Assembly (NCBI GenBank): GCA_905250075.1
Contig: CAJNOP010000001.1
Span: forward strand, 4,728,058-4,792,057
Direction of reading: 5' to 3'
From: Rotaria sp. Silwood1
Taxonomy: Eukaryota > Rotifera > Eurotatoria > Philodinida > Philodinidae
Length of the DNA: 64,000 nt
The position numbers were made by a program, and so were the translations under genes. The notes under the pieces were generated by a model. The model was not told where the DNA came from. It did not search any database and saw only the letters and a list, made by a program, of their open reading frames with translations. Shown piece after piece: positions 1 to 14,300 of this stretch (positions are counted from its first letter, which is position 1; each line of letters begins with the position of its first letter).

Positions 1-507
1 AATATTTTTTTGTACAATAAAATTATTGATCATAAACAATTTATATTTGTTTTTCTGTTTTTCTAAATTTTTTTATAACAATATGAGGATTTTAACATAA
101 TATATTTTTATTAAAGTCATCAAAATTAACTTGAATTCCCTAATAAACTTTTTTTTTCTTGTTTGGGTACATCTATTGACTTAAGAGATCTGAATTTGAT
201 AAACCTAGTATGATCCATTCATGTTACAAGTTCGTATTTATTTATTTTCAAAGGAATGAATATATCGATAGTTCATTTCGATAATCGACTATAAAAAAGA
301 AAGAATAGATGTCCTTTATTAAGGGGGCCCCCCCCCTCAGAAAAGTCAATTTTTCGAAAAAAACTCGATTTTGAGATTTATACATATTCTGATAGCCCTT
401 GTAATGAACTACAACCTAGCATAATTTGTTTTGCCAAAACGTGTACATTGGTCTTTTTTTCTGGCGAATTTCTTTTCTGAGGATGTGCTACTGAGGCAAA
501 AAGGGTG

Positions 508-905
508 TTTCATAATAACTGAGGATACAGTGTTAATGATATTTTTCATACTTTTGTTTGACCAATAGAGCTGAAATTTTTATGACATATAGAACTAATC
601 AAGATCTTTTAGTTCTGAAAGTTTCAACTCTCTAGCTGTGACTACCGATAAAATACATCAATCGAATTGAAATACATAAAGTTTCGTATTCGATTTTTAC
701 CGAAAAATGGGGCAAAAAGTGAGTATGAAAACTTATGTATTTCAATTTGATCGGTGTATTGTACCGTTAGTCGTAGCCAGAGAGCTGAAACTTTCAAAAC
801 TAAAAGATCTTGATTAGTTCTATATGTCGTAAAAATTTCAGTTCTATCATTCAAACAAAAGAATGAAAAATATCATTAACACTGTATTCTCAGTTATTAT
901 GAAAT
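508..905. repeat. Long palindrome (foldback), arms about 178 bp
   Basis: The segment about 508-684 is repeated as its reverse complement at about 728-905, with only scattered mismatches and a central spacer of roughly 43 bp. A transcript through it would fold into a long hairpin. It lies inside the TTAA-flanked element and explains the short reading frames seen on its minus strand, which are not genes. Confidence 0.85.
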
Positions 906-1459
906 ATCTTTTATGAACTTCAATTGTATGTAAATGCTTGTAGCTTTCTAACACAAAAGTTAATTTCATAAAGGTTTCAACGATGTTGAATTGAATGCAC
1001 GCATTTATACAAGTATGTAATTCATTTTCTGTCCTATGCATTGTATAGGAACAATGCTTTCGTGAAATATATTTCGTGAAATATATACAACCATTTTGAA
1101 TAGGTAAAAGTTTATAAATATAATCACGCGAACTAACCATACATTTGATAAAACATCCGTAACATGACGTGACATCTACGTATAAGAAACTACGACCACA
1201 ATTTCGGTACGATATGTACCATTAACCATATTATGATATGTCCCCATATAGGCTATCAATATAGCTTAATGAATAGTGTGAAAATATTAGGAGATAAGTA
1301 GACTTATTTCGAATAAAGACACTTACTGCACTAAAAAGCCTTGTTTTTCGTTTTTCTCAAAATCAGATTTTTCGTGTGTGCAGTGTATACGGGCAGGTTT
1401 TTCTCCATAACGATTCGACATGGAAATGATAATTTTTTTTTATTATATAGGTGACATGC

Positions 1460-1630
1460 AGGGCTAGGCCTTGACAGGCTCCGATTTTTAAATTTCTCTT
1501 TTGCTGAAATAAAAAGCTGAGACACTTTATTTTCATTAGCACCTTGAATTTGAAAGTTTTTCGAAAAACGTCTTTTAAAAATCAAATAAAGGGAAACTCA
1601 AAAATCGGGTCTTGTCAAGTCCTAGCCCTA
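1460..1630. repeat. Inverted repeat, arms about 30 bp
   Basis: The sequence at 1460-1489 (GGGCTAGGCCTTGACAGGCT and following bases) recurs as its reverse complement at 1600-1630 with a few mismatches. The loop is about 110 bp. It lies inside the TTAA-flanked element. Confidence 0.7.
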
Positions 1631-1861
1631 AGGGCACTCTACAATCTGAAAGCTGCCCCATCACTCTAGCTTGTATCTTTATTGCAAAAAACTTGCCCTA
1701 TTTTTGACCAATAAAGAGCCTAGAACCCATATATAACTTTGAGATTTGGAGGAGATATTTTAACGATAACCTATTCTAGCCAAGACTAACATTCCCTGAT
1801 ATTTTGGTTGAAATCGGATGAAAAATAACAAAGTTCGTTCCTGAGGGGGGGCCCCCCTTAA

Positions 1862-4800
1862 GTTTGAAAATAATGTGTTCCTATTTTAAATGAATTCTTG
1901 ATTAAGTCATTATTTCACTAATAATAATAATAATACATTTATTTAGTATATAATCATTTTTACTGTTGTTAAGAATGCATTTAAACAGTTGAACTATCTA
2001 TTTTAAGTGCTAGTGATTCTGATTGCGTAAGTGAGAAGATTAGAAACCTCAAAGTTCGTATGTTTAGGCTCGTTAAGTGAATCCTCTATACTTTGCCTAA
2101 TAATCAGTTATTTTGATTATTATTACTTAACTCGTAAATATAGGATGTGATTTGTTTCAAATAACATGTATATTCTATAGTAGAAAAAGAATGTCTACAA
2201 GTGACATCTACAAGGATGGATAATATAATCCATTCTTTGTAGTTGATATTTTTCATCAAATAATCTTATTGTATTTTGTTAGAAAATCTATTTTAGAATG
2301 GTGTTCAATTGTTATTATTAATTGATAAATAATAATGAGAACAAATCTATTGTAAACTCTACAAACAAGATCAAGTTTCATTTCGAAATATCATTTTCTA
2401 ATCATTGAAAGTAAAGTTTTATTTATTATAATATATATTTTTATTTGATATAGGTATAGATATTTATATCATTTTGATGTCCTCTTGTTAAGTTAAGACA
2501 TTGTTCACTAAAAAATACTATCGATGAAGTAAAAACTTTAATTAATCTTTAACAACGAAATTTTATTACTTCCTTTTTTTTTGTTTTATCAAATATTGAT
2601 CATAACTTAATTTATTGCTAATACTTAAAATGATTATCTAGCAAATATAGAAAAAGAAAACACCAAAGAAGATAAAAACTAAGATATTTGAAATGATTAT
2701 TTAATACTGATTAGACAAAAGATTTATTCGAACGTAATCCATGATAAACTAGTAGCGTTGACAAATGTTTACATCAATTAGTCTTTGTTCAATATCATTA
2801 TGATCTATATCTTATTCTATTTATTCAAAATCTTATTGATGCGTCTCACTCTTCATTCTTCTCTATTGTATCTTATTCTTTTAATTGGAGTACATCAATT
2901 GAATATAATAATCATTGAACGGGATTTTTTGTTTGTTTGATAGAAAGAAAAGAAACTTTTAATTGACATAATAAAAATAGAGGTATTTTGCATGAGTTTA
3001 TAGAATAGAATAGAATTGTATCTTTAAACTTCATTCATATTTTTATTTTATATTTTATTTTATCAGATGACTTTGTTGTAAGTATCCAAGACTGAACATT
3101 ATTATGTCCGATGCCAACAAAACTTGTATTTTGAAGTTCGTAAAATATTTTATATATTTTTCGTCAAAGTTCGAACTAGTTTATAGGATAAATCTATTTA
3201 ACTTGAGAATAAAAATTACAAATAAAAGATTGACTATTTATCATCATTTCTCTATTGATGACAATCTATCAGTATTATATATTCTTTAAAAATGATCAAT
3301 ATGGTTTTTTAAATGAGGGTAATTTCCGATTACTCTTAATCCTTCAGCTGCTTCCATTTAAAATCTTAACAAAGAAAAACAGTTCATTTTCAATTATATC
3401 TTTCATGACAATTAATCATTATTCATTTGTTTTATGTTCATTAGACCATATTTATAGACAAGATTGATCTTGATAAAGACAATATAATTTAACAATAAGA
3501 ATGTTAGAATAAGGTTTTTGTTTATTACTATTTCTTTTTATTGTATTTAGGATAAAGTTAATTATCACTAATGTACAAATGCTCAATGATCATATCATTA
3601 TAATAAATATGTCAAAAAAAGTCAATTAAAATCAATCTCGATTCATGGCCTATTTACTACGATGAATAAAAATACATCGAATGTGAAAAACAGACATTTG
3701 TGTTTATTTTCTTTGTTCGATAAAACAAACAAAAAAAAAATGAACGAAAAAGTCGAATAATCAATATATTGAATAAAATCATTTTCTCTCTGTTTTAAAA
3801 TAAGAAAGAAAAGAGTCGACACATTCTTGTAAATGTGAGATGTATTATTCTTTACTATGCGTTTATTAAACTTTTAGCTTCGAATATGATGAAGTGTGAA
3901 TGAAAAAAAAAAAGTAAATCGTAGACAGTAATCATTTATGAAAAAAATCTTTAGAATAAAACTTTAAATTATGCATCTAGTATTATTATTATTATTATTA
4001 CTGTTTTTATTATATATAGAAGTAAACCTTAAAGATCAATACTATCCCTTGAGACTGATGTCTCTATCCATGATATTTTACTATATATAGATATATATCA
4101 AGGTTGAATGTTTTACTAGATGCAAATCTTTACGAGTCATGTTGTATTAATATCAGATGTGAAATGTATATTCACTCGTCAGAAGAGTTGATTTTGGCGA
4201 AGCTTAAAAATAATTTAACTACTTCATTCAATGGCATACTTCGATACGAAGAAACCGAGGTGAATGACCCTTATGAGACCAATCGAGCGACACACACTCA
4301 TACAAACACGTATGCAAACATAGAGTATATGTATAGATGTGTGGTCAATAACAGTCAATGCATAAATTATTCATTCCGGTGTTCGCACCCTATAGTTTTA
4401 ATGCTACTGCATGTTCGTTGTCTGACTTTTTCTCTCGCTCTTATTCTTTTCATGTTGAATGTTCATGATGCGATCAATATTGGAGGGCACGACAATGTAT
4501 CATCGTTCGTTTTGTTTGTATAGAATCGATTTGATTAGTTGATAGAACAAAAAACGAAGCCATTCTTGTTGATCATCTGTTTATGCTCGATTGAATTGAC
4601 GTTTGTTTCGTTACTTTTTTTCTTTTTCTTTTTCTTTGTCGTATTATAGGTGAGAATGAACAAATCTATTATTTAATATAATACATATGTATTATGCTTT
4701 CTCAATTCAGTTCTATTATTTGTTGAACTATTATTAAGACATTTATTGTTTCTCGTCTGTGTACATTAATGACCGTTTTTTCTTTCTATTTTTTTTTGTC

Positions 4801-5127
4801 GTCACCGTTTCTTTTTGTTGTAGTAGCTAGTTGCAATAATCTCGACCATTCTATACCTTACATCGCAAAAAAGAACGAAAATATTCTATTTTCTACCATT
4901 CTCACACGCATTTACACATACATACGTGCATACGGAAGAAAGAAGAAGAGAGAAACACGAGAAAAGAGACAAAAAGTAGGTTCGCTTTCTTCGTCGCGTG
5001 CTTGTTCTGCATCAACTATATCATCGTTGGTACTTACGGCTCGTCTTGTATTGCTGTCGTCATATGTTTAAGCTTCTATTGTTTTAATATATGAAATATC
5101 GCTTATTATATATCAACAACTATAATT
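1862..5127. other. Intergenic, no gene seen
   Basis: AT-rich sequence with short chance reading frames only. The last 400 bases before 5128 become richer in CpG and CT/CA words, which fits a promoter or 5' leader of the sacsin-like gene, but no core promoter motif can be named. Confidence 0.5.
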
Positions 5128-5377
5128 ATGATCCGGAAAATTCGTAAAATTTTTCGTTCACCAACAACAGCAACAGCAACAACAATAACAACAACAACGA
5201 ATAAAAATGAAAGTCTTCATAAGACAAATAGCTCTGAATCGACTCTACAAGATACTTCAGATGTCAAACAAGGAACATCACCTGTTTCAAATTTTTTAAA
5301 TACAGGTAGAAAAAATAATAATTACATAAACAAACATTCTTCTCCCTTGTATGAGGCTCCGTTGAGACTACATCAAG
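5128..5377 (+). CDS. Candidate alternative first exon I-a
   Basis: An ATG frame of 83 codons plus one base ends at CAAG|GTGAAT, phase 1, and matches the acceptor at 9642. The N-terminus is basic (MIRKIRKIFRSP) and is followed by Thr/Ser/Asn-rich low complexity. There is no similarity to a known domain. The first-exon role is inferred from the open frame, the phase and the position. Confidence 0.6.
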
Positions 5378-8300
5378 GTGAATGTTTTTCTTTACTTTAC
5401 TAGGATAGGTTATTTTGCTTTATGGGTTTTTTGCAATTTCATGTGTATTATTTATTTGTTTTGCGGAAAGACACATAACCAGTAGTCGAAGCACTTGCCT
5501 AGTGGGAAAAATAGTGTCAAGGTTAAAGCAAATATAATGAAAGTTATAAAATATTTTTCTATCTCCATTGATATTTGAACAATATTTTATCAATGTTGAT
5601 TGATCAAATATGAGTTTTATCTATAAACATGTTGTTCGAATGTTAGATACTTTTATCATTTAAGAGTAATGAATAAAATTAGACTTGTATGCACATCTGG
5701 AGATGCAAGTTGTTCGATATATGATACTCTTCTACTTTTGTTTGCTATTGCTCTATCTATTCTTCTTTACTGCGCATGTATAATATATGTTTGTATGTTC
5801 TATGTATAAATGCGTTTTGACATTCTCACAAGACATATGTACAAGGATAGAAATTGTCATAATGTTTCAGTATGATTGAAATAGTGATTATGACGATGAT
5901 GATGATGATGATGTGAGATATTGATAATTATTAAATGAAATATATTCTTCACCTTTGACATATGACGCATTGAAATGAAAAAAAATGCAAAATTTGTAAG
6001 AAAAAAATATATAGACACATGCATTTTTGCATGTTAGTATCATACTACGCCAGTGTATGATACTAACATGATACTAACAAATGGATAGAGAAAAGACGAA
6101 GAAAGATGGATTTGTTTGTTTATCAGCTGATGATATCTAAGGACAAATGTGTTAGAAATTTCTTTTTTTTTTTTTCGTCAGACGTTTTTCTATGTACAAC
6201 TAAATAAGAATAGATTTTCAATTAAAAAGAAACTAATTTATATGTACTTAAAATAGTTACTATATTAAATGTCTAAAGAATCTTATAAATCTATTCAAGG
6301 TAAAATATCTGGATAAATTTATTTAATTTATATCTTTATTAGAAAATCTTTTTGGTATTATCATATAAATTATTTTCATAGCTATCATTGAATATATATA
6401 TATATATTGATATAATTATTTTTTCAGATTTCTTATTCATTTAGTCTTCTTCATGAAAGATCATGTATCTCCAGACGTTAAACGTATTAAACTTCGTAAG
6501 TGTATATATCAATATGTCTATAAAGTGTAGTCTAAGCATTTGAAGTTAGCTATTTGATATCCGTTTTCACCGTTTTTTTTTTGTCGTTAGATGGATCAAA
6601 AACGGATCAATTGACTAGTTAAATGTATATATATATATGCAAGTTACAATTGATATGTACGATACATTATCATAGCTTCAAGCTACCACTATACTCATAC
6701 GATGGAAGAGGCAATTGTCAATAGAAGAAATTTGAGAATCCGTACAATAATCTTTTAGATTAACGTTGTTTGACAATGTTTATGTTTATTTTTTAATAGA
6801 ATACCTTTTAGTAGTTGATGAATGAAGACTTTGAAAAAAAAAATCCTTTTTGACTGAAATATATTCGATCAATTTGACAGAAAATTATGTCATAATTAAG
6901 AACACATATAGTGTATTGAACAAACATACGATCATCATATATGTATATATATATATATATCGAGAAAAAAAGAAGAATAAGAAAGGCACAGCAAGGTGAC
7001 GATGCATGGTAGTTAGAGCAGTTGTATTGATAACCTCTTTCTCTCATCTCTGAAGACGTTCACGATGTATGTATTTAGAAAGAATAAGAAAAGTCAAGCC
7101 TCATCTTCCTCTTTTTCTTTTGCTATCGAGCAGACACAAAAACCTTAGTATATGTTTTGTCGTCGTTCATTGTGAAGTATAAACAATACGGCATAAATGA
7201 ACGAATGAAAGAGAACAATAACAAATCTTAGTATTCCTACTGTCGGTTGCTTGCTCATTTTTTTAACTAAACAATAATAATATAGTTGCGTGTTAGATGT
7301 AAAGAAACGCTGTAAACATATTCTATTCGATGGTCATTTGTTATTATCATTGGTATTTTCTCTTGCCATAAATAGATATTGAATGAAGACGCATACGCGT
7401 AAGCGAGGCAGGAAAACTGCACCCGAATCAATAGAACAAGGTAAGATTATATTTCTACTACAATTATTATATAATAAATTTCACAAAAATCATCAAAAAC
7501 TATTTTCTAAATAAAAATTTGTCTTTATTATTCTAGAAAAAAAAAGAAACGTTTCATCTCTAGAGAGTAAAATGACAAACAGATTCAATTCTTTGTCTTT
7601 TTGTATTTATTTTAAAGTTCAAGCATATTTTTGGACTTTAGTGTAATTATTGTTACTCGAGGACAACATCTGATTTTTCTTGTTAGTCATTTGACAAACA
7701 AATTTTTGTAAGAAAAAGAAAAAGCCTATACTATATAATTTAACTTTTTCTTTTCTTTATTTGTTACTTATACAAATCATTTGAGTGCACTTTAATGATT
7801 GGAGAAAAGATATTTGTTTCAATATCTTTTTCTATTGTCAGCTTATCTCATCCCTATTTTCATTTTTCATATGGTTTATGTGTTGTGTGTATAAGGATTA
7901 ACTATTGATTGAACCCTACACACACCTAAATACATCCGATATAGATAAATGTATATAATCATTTCATTTGATTTCTTTTCAATAATATATATATATATAT
8001 ATGGTATATGTATAATACTCCATCTATATATACCTCTTTTCTCTCAGTTATAATCCACCTTTCTGTTTTTCTATAATCATAAAATGAAAAAGAAAAAAAA
8101 GAAAGGACATCTTTTTGTTCATAAACAATAAACATGTCTAAAGCCATGACATCAAGTAAGCCCTAAAGCTAAGTTAAGTTTTTTATATACCAACGTATTT
8201 AAATAAGTGAAGGTTAGACACATGATTGACTTATAACAATAGATTGATACGTTTGTTTTTTATATCCAGAAGTTAAAATCAATCATCTGTTAAAAATTGA

Positions 8301-11300
8301 TCAGATAATAACAGACTGAATGGACATAGAATATAGATAAAAACGTTCTCTTTTTCTTCTTATAAAATACTCAGAACGTTATTCATTTTATTTTTTCGTA
8401 CGGAGTATAGTACGTTTCTTTTTTTCTTTTTCATCAAACTCAAATCTGTGACAATAATACATTACCTTGAAAACGAATGTTATATCTAATATAATCGCTT
8501 TAACCGATGTGTCACATGAAAACTAATCTATAAAAATAATCAAATCTAAATAGTGATATAGCTTTAAGTATAATGTTCTCACTTGTGTTTTTCAATCATT
8601 TATCATTTATTGAAAAATGATGTGGTTGATATGGATATTTGTAGGTTTTTTTCTTTATTATTTTTGTTGTAAACTTTATACTTATATTTGGTACATCATC
8701 ATAAATATCTACTATCTTCAAACGAGTAAGATTTCCCTTTTTTTTTTGCTTCTCTCTTCGTTTTCTTTCATTCTTCCACAGTCAAATAGAAGAAATGTAA
8801 CGTACACATATACATGCACGAAGCATAATATCGAGCGCGCGCCCATGTCATAATATGTTTTTGATAGGTGAGTTGCAAAGCACTCACATACACTATATAC
8901 ATGAGCTACGAAATAGACTGACTCAATTCAATTCTTTTGTCGTTGTTGCTGTATGCATGCGTGATAAGGTCGACATTACTCTCGGTCGTTGTACATTGTC
9001 TCTCTTTCTCTCTCTCTCTCTCTTCCTCTAGTTGCCCTTCATTCGTTCTTTGCCGTTCATCATATATGTACGTATATATACGTGAGTGAGAGTGCTCATC
9101 TCTTTTTCTTTTTTTTTTATTCCCTATTGTATCGAATACAAAACAATTAGTATTGGTGAAAAGAGAAAGAAAGCAGGTAGCCAACTTGACCGGAGTCAGT
9201 GTTATTGTTGATGGACATGAATCTGGATAAGTTGAAGTTTGGTAAGTTGCGTAAAAGATAGCCTATTATAGACGATCTCGTATGGTGTTGGTTATTGACA
9301 TATCATTCTCTTGTCCGAATGGAGAATAAAGAATAGAGCGAAGAGTATTTGATTACAGAACGATAGTACAATTTGTTCACACTCAACGAATGTTCACATG
9401 GAATAAAAAAAAAAAGAAGAAAATTGAAGAATAGTTGTTCATTTTCATATCAGTTGTTCGATTGTAAACTGTTCCATAGGTTTATTTTTGACCCTAGCAA
9501 TGACCTGGTTTATCGTCTTCTGATATGTTCGAAGACAAAGGGCGTCAATATTTTGTCAGTTTAATTCAAATCTATAATTGACCTTCTCTATTCCATTGGA
9601 ACTGAATAGAGGTTAAGTAAATATTTGTTTTTAATATCTAGAATCACCTAAAACAACTTCAATTCCATCAACAGACGACGTACAATATGCAAAAATGCGT
9701 ATCATATCATCACCAGTCTTTCAATTACGTGATATAATACGTGCTCTATTAACATCTTCTTCACCATCGTGTGATCTTATTTCAACATTTTTAAACTATG
9801 GTCAATTATTAGGTGCATCATCAATTCATGGTTATCTTGTTGATCGTTGTTATGATACACAAACATTAATAAATGATGAATTTTCTTCTTATCAGGGTGT
9901 TGCATTATGTATAACATATGATGTTAAATTAAGTGAGCAACAATGGGAAGATATATTTGGTATACATGAATCAACATCAATTATATCGAAAACTGCATCA
10001 TCATTTTTCCATTTAACGGATTTTTTATGTATATTAAGTGGTTCACGTGTTGTTTATTATGATCCAAATGAACGTATGATAAATGATGAACGTGCTTATG
10101 TATCTATATTTGATCTAGAAAATGATGATATTGAAATGTTTCAAGATCAATTTTCTCCATTAGATTATTTTTTATTAAAATCTAAAACATTTTATAATGG
10201 CACATTAATACGTTTACCATTACGTACAACATCAACAACACAAATATCAACACAAATACAAACATTAGATGATATTAAACAACAAATATATAAATATTTT
10301 TATTTTAATAATTCATTAATTGAATTATTATTAATACAAAAAAATTTAAATACAATTGAATTTGATTATACAAAAGATTTTCAATTATTTACAAGATTTT
10401 TATCAATTGAAAAACATTCTTTAGCAACTATTTATGATACTCAATCAACAACACAAATTATACAGTTGACATTATCAAAATTAATTAATGATATCAATAC
10501 AAGGTTTGTATGCATCATTGAAGAAATATTTTTTTTTATTTTTTTTTATTCGATGTCTGTTGTTTACCTTCAAAAATTACAGGAAAAAGAAAAGAAAATA
10601 TCTATGATCATCATTATGTAGTGTGAAAAATAACGAATATTTGATAGTAATAAAATTGGTCGACAGATTGTTTTGAAATCTATTCGACAAATAATAGAGT
10701 TATAAAATTGATAATATCGAAGACTAAATAAAGAACATACTTTCGAGTACCAGTAATAAGATAAAATTGTTTTCTTATTCAAAAAATGTTATTGCAGAAA
10801 CCGTTATTAATAGTATGCAAAAATTAATCATCGTGCATTGATAGATCTAGGGTTCTAGCGAAGAGATAACGAATTCTACATGATATGCTTGAGTATATAC
10901 AATTCTCTATGATATATTTATAAAAAGTAATTACAAATTCATGAAAAAATAACTTTGATTATAACAAAACAATACGAAATAACATTTAAAAATCGAGACG
11001 ACGATTAGATTTAGAAAGTTCATCAAGAATACAACCAATTTTATATTTGAATATTCATCTATACATCATAGTTAATTTACTATACTTGGTTTTTGATATT
11101 GCTATCGTTTGCATTTAATTGTTTTTTGTTTGGAAAAATTTGGCTATCAAAAAATATGTTTTCATCTTAAAATTTTCTCTAAAGTATTTAGTAGACAGTT
11201 CAGACCTTTCTTAGAAAATATTCAAAAATTCTAGACAGACATTGAGATTGTCATTGTTCAAGTTGTATTTACAGCTCGATTTTTTATTTTAGAAATAATT

Positions 11301-14300
11301 ATCAATTAGTGGTACTAGTAATAGTAACTTCTCTTTGTTGTTCAAATCAGTAGTTATCATTCATTAGAGAGCTTTACTAAGCATTGAAATCGCATTTTAA
11401 CAACTATGATTGACTTTTTTTCCCTTTGAATATTATAATTCTTCTGTGTAGACATTTATTAGAAAGCATATCTAATAGATTTCTTTATTACTTATATTCA
11501 TGAAAAAATCGTTATCACTGGACTGTATCATACTGCTAGATCAGCTATTGTCATTATCAAATGTTTATAATAGTTTTGTTCCTTTATCTGAATGTAGAAT
11601 TATTGTCGGATTTGTAAAGATCAATCTACATGTAACTATACAAGCACATGACAATTTTACAATTCTATTGAATGAGTTATTCGAGAGACCTTCAGATTAT
11701 AAAAATGGAATTGGATTCTCAGACATGAACAAGGGAATTTCCTCAATAGATTAATCACTTTTGAGTGGAAACAAAGGACATCACGTAAACCCTAATGAGT
11801 TATGAGTATTATGAAAAGAGTTCGTGCTCTTGGCTTATGGCTACCGTGATACTGTATTTTTACAGTATTTTTTTAATCAAAAACGTGATCTCCCTCAGGG
11901 ACAATATAAAAAAAAATATTGTCAAATTCTGACTTGAAACTTTGCATAGAGAAAGGCCTCAAGAAGAATATTTTATTGTGAATATGTCAAATCTTTTTAT
12001 TATTCGTATCTTATGTTATACCAACGATAAAAGCATATTTTTTTTTGTATCGTTGATATATACTGATAAATTTTGAATTCTTATTTTTGTAAAGGAATGA
12101 ATGAAAAAATCTGAAATTTTCATCGTAGACTATACTATTTAATACATAATCTTGTACAAAATATAAAGTCGAAACTCAAAAATGAATTTTACTAATATTC
12201 CTGAGGGAAACCACGTTTGCCGAGTATTCATAAATCATTAGGATTTACATCGTGTACATTATTTCCAATTGAAAAACAATTGATTAGTTGGAAGACTTTC
12301 CTGGCCAGATTTATGGAAATCATTAAGTTTTATATGATGATTTGTATCATGTCGAAAAAAATAAACACAGTTACATTACTGTGTATGACGAAGGCAATAG
12401 TGAAAACTTATTCTCATAGGGTATCATTTTATTCAAACTTTAATCTCAAACAATAAGTTCTTTTAAATTAAATATTATTCTTTATTAAATTTTAGTGATG
12501 TATCTCGTTGGCTTTTATCAATTCACAATGATTATAATGAAATCTACAAATGTAAAACAGAATTAAAACTTTTACTACCAATAGTTCCACTCAGATCATC
12601 ATCTGATTCATATGTTCCAGTATCAAAATCACATAATTATCAATCAATTCAAATAACATCATCACGAATATTATATTATTGTATGCCTCTAACATTAAAT
12701 TTACTTCCTAGAGACGATATATGTATACACTTATGTCAAGCAAAATTTCCTCAAGCATATGCTTTATTTCTAAAAGACTTATCAAGGTTAATAAATCCAA
12801 CAACAACAACATCATCTTCAAATTTATCAATTGATCTTATTTGGGAATTGATGCCTGATATTGATGAACATCAACGTTTATTTAATGAAAATCAAAAATA
12901 TTCTTTACAACAACAACAACAAAATATTCAATTTATTAATAATATTATACCTAATATTTGGGAAGAAATAGGTAGGAGAACTATTTCAATAATCTTATAC
13001 AAAAAAAACAAACAAACAGAAATTAGTCAAGATTAAAATAAACACTTTAAATCATTGAAATCAATTTCTTAAGTAGAAAGAGACAAGAGCGCACTTTGAA
13101 ATATATCTTACTATACTAATTCATTATAAATACTAGATATTTCGTTTTATGTTTTATTTTTCTTATTAATATAATATTTTATAATTCGTTTGCATCCAAA
13201 AAAGATCTTTGTTGAACAAAAACTTTTAAGTATTCTTTAGAATTAAGATGAATATCGTATAGAAATGAATAAGCTATTTCTTAAAACATAATCAAATGAC
13301 CTTGTCCATCAATAGAGTTACTAAGGATTAACAAAACATTTGTATGGCTTCTTTATATTTACCATTCTCAAAATAACAAAAAACTATACTTAAATAGATG
13401 AGACTGTTTGAAAATTATGGAAAAAAACTATATAGGAAAGTGTACGATTAAGAATAATTAAACAATTCATTTTGAAATTCCATCATATGTATAAATCACA
13501 CTTTGTTAGTGTACAATGAATCTAATTTAGGTGTCTAATTTTAGTGATATAAATGAAACATATATATCACTAGATCCTTACTCAATTCTATTTGCTAATT
13601 GTTGAGTGTCATTTTTTTCTTACAGAAATAATCGTTTGTCAAAAAAAAATCCTTGAATAAATCATGAACTTGAACGTTTCTTTTTTTTTTATTTGAATTG
13701 ACGATAAAATATTCTTAGATAACCTATTTTAATTAGCTCACGAATGTTTATTTCTTGTCAGATCAACTTCACTTTCTTAAAACAAGCACTTGTAATCATT
13801 CACTAAAAAACCAAACGAAATAGTTTGATATAATAGAAACAATAAATACTGAATCCTTATCCTTGAAGTTCTATATATATATATATATACTTTTTAGGTA
13901 AACAAGAATTATTTTATTCTGTCACTGAAGGTTGGGGTTATGTAGCAATTGAAGATATGATAATCAATAATGTTGAACCAGGTTCAATGCAAGATGTTTT
14001 AACATACGTTTTTTCAGAAGCCAATGCTCCTATTGTAATATTACCTTTTCATGTAATAAATGGTTTATGTAAATATTCTAATAAACATTATTTAAAAGTC
14101 ATGACACCATTTCATGCATCAAAATTATTATCAGAAAATTCTTCTGTACTTTCAAATTTAACATTTGAACAAAAAATTTTATTATTAAAATATATTATAT
14201 TAAATGATCCTGATCCAGATTTAGTACTCGAATTAGAATTATTACCATTAGCTAATAATACTTGTATAACATTTCAAACAAAACAAGCATCAATTATATA

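Larger units (their letters stand above)
319..1861. mobile_element. TTAA-flanked non-autonomous DNA transposon-like element
   Basis: A G-run followed by a C-run and CTCAG lies just inside a TTAA at 319-322. The reverse complement of the same motif ends at a TTAA at 1858-1861. The two ends form inverted repeats of about 20 bp with small run-length differences, bounded by what looks like a TTAA target duplication. TTAA targets are typical of piggyBac-type transposition, but the G5-C9 terminus is not a classical piggyBac end, so the superfamily is inference. No transposase frame is present, so any movement would depend on an enzyme supplied elsewhere. The interior holds a 400-bp palindrome and a second, smaller inverted repeat. 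Confidence 0.6.

Noticed and set aside
508..1140. Minus-strand open frames at the window start
   Set aside because: They lie within or beside the palindromic transposon-like element and have no domain or codon character of a gene.
4104..4523. 139-codon plus-strand frame upstream of the sacsin-like gene
   Set aside because: A GTGAAT donor is present, but the phase would be 0, incompatible with the phase-1 acceptor, and the sequence has no domain.
8855..8867. Another possible first exon (ATG plus four codons before a GTGAGT donor)
   Set aside because: Phase fits, but 13 nt is far too short to distinguish from chance.
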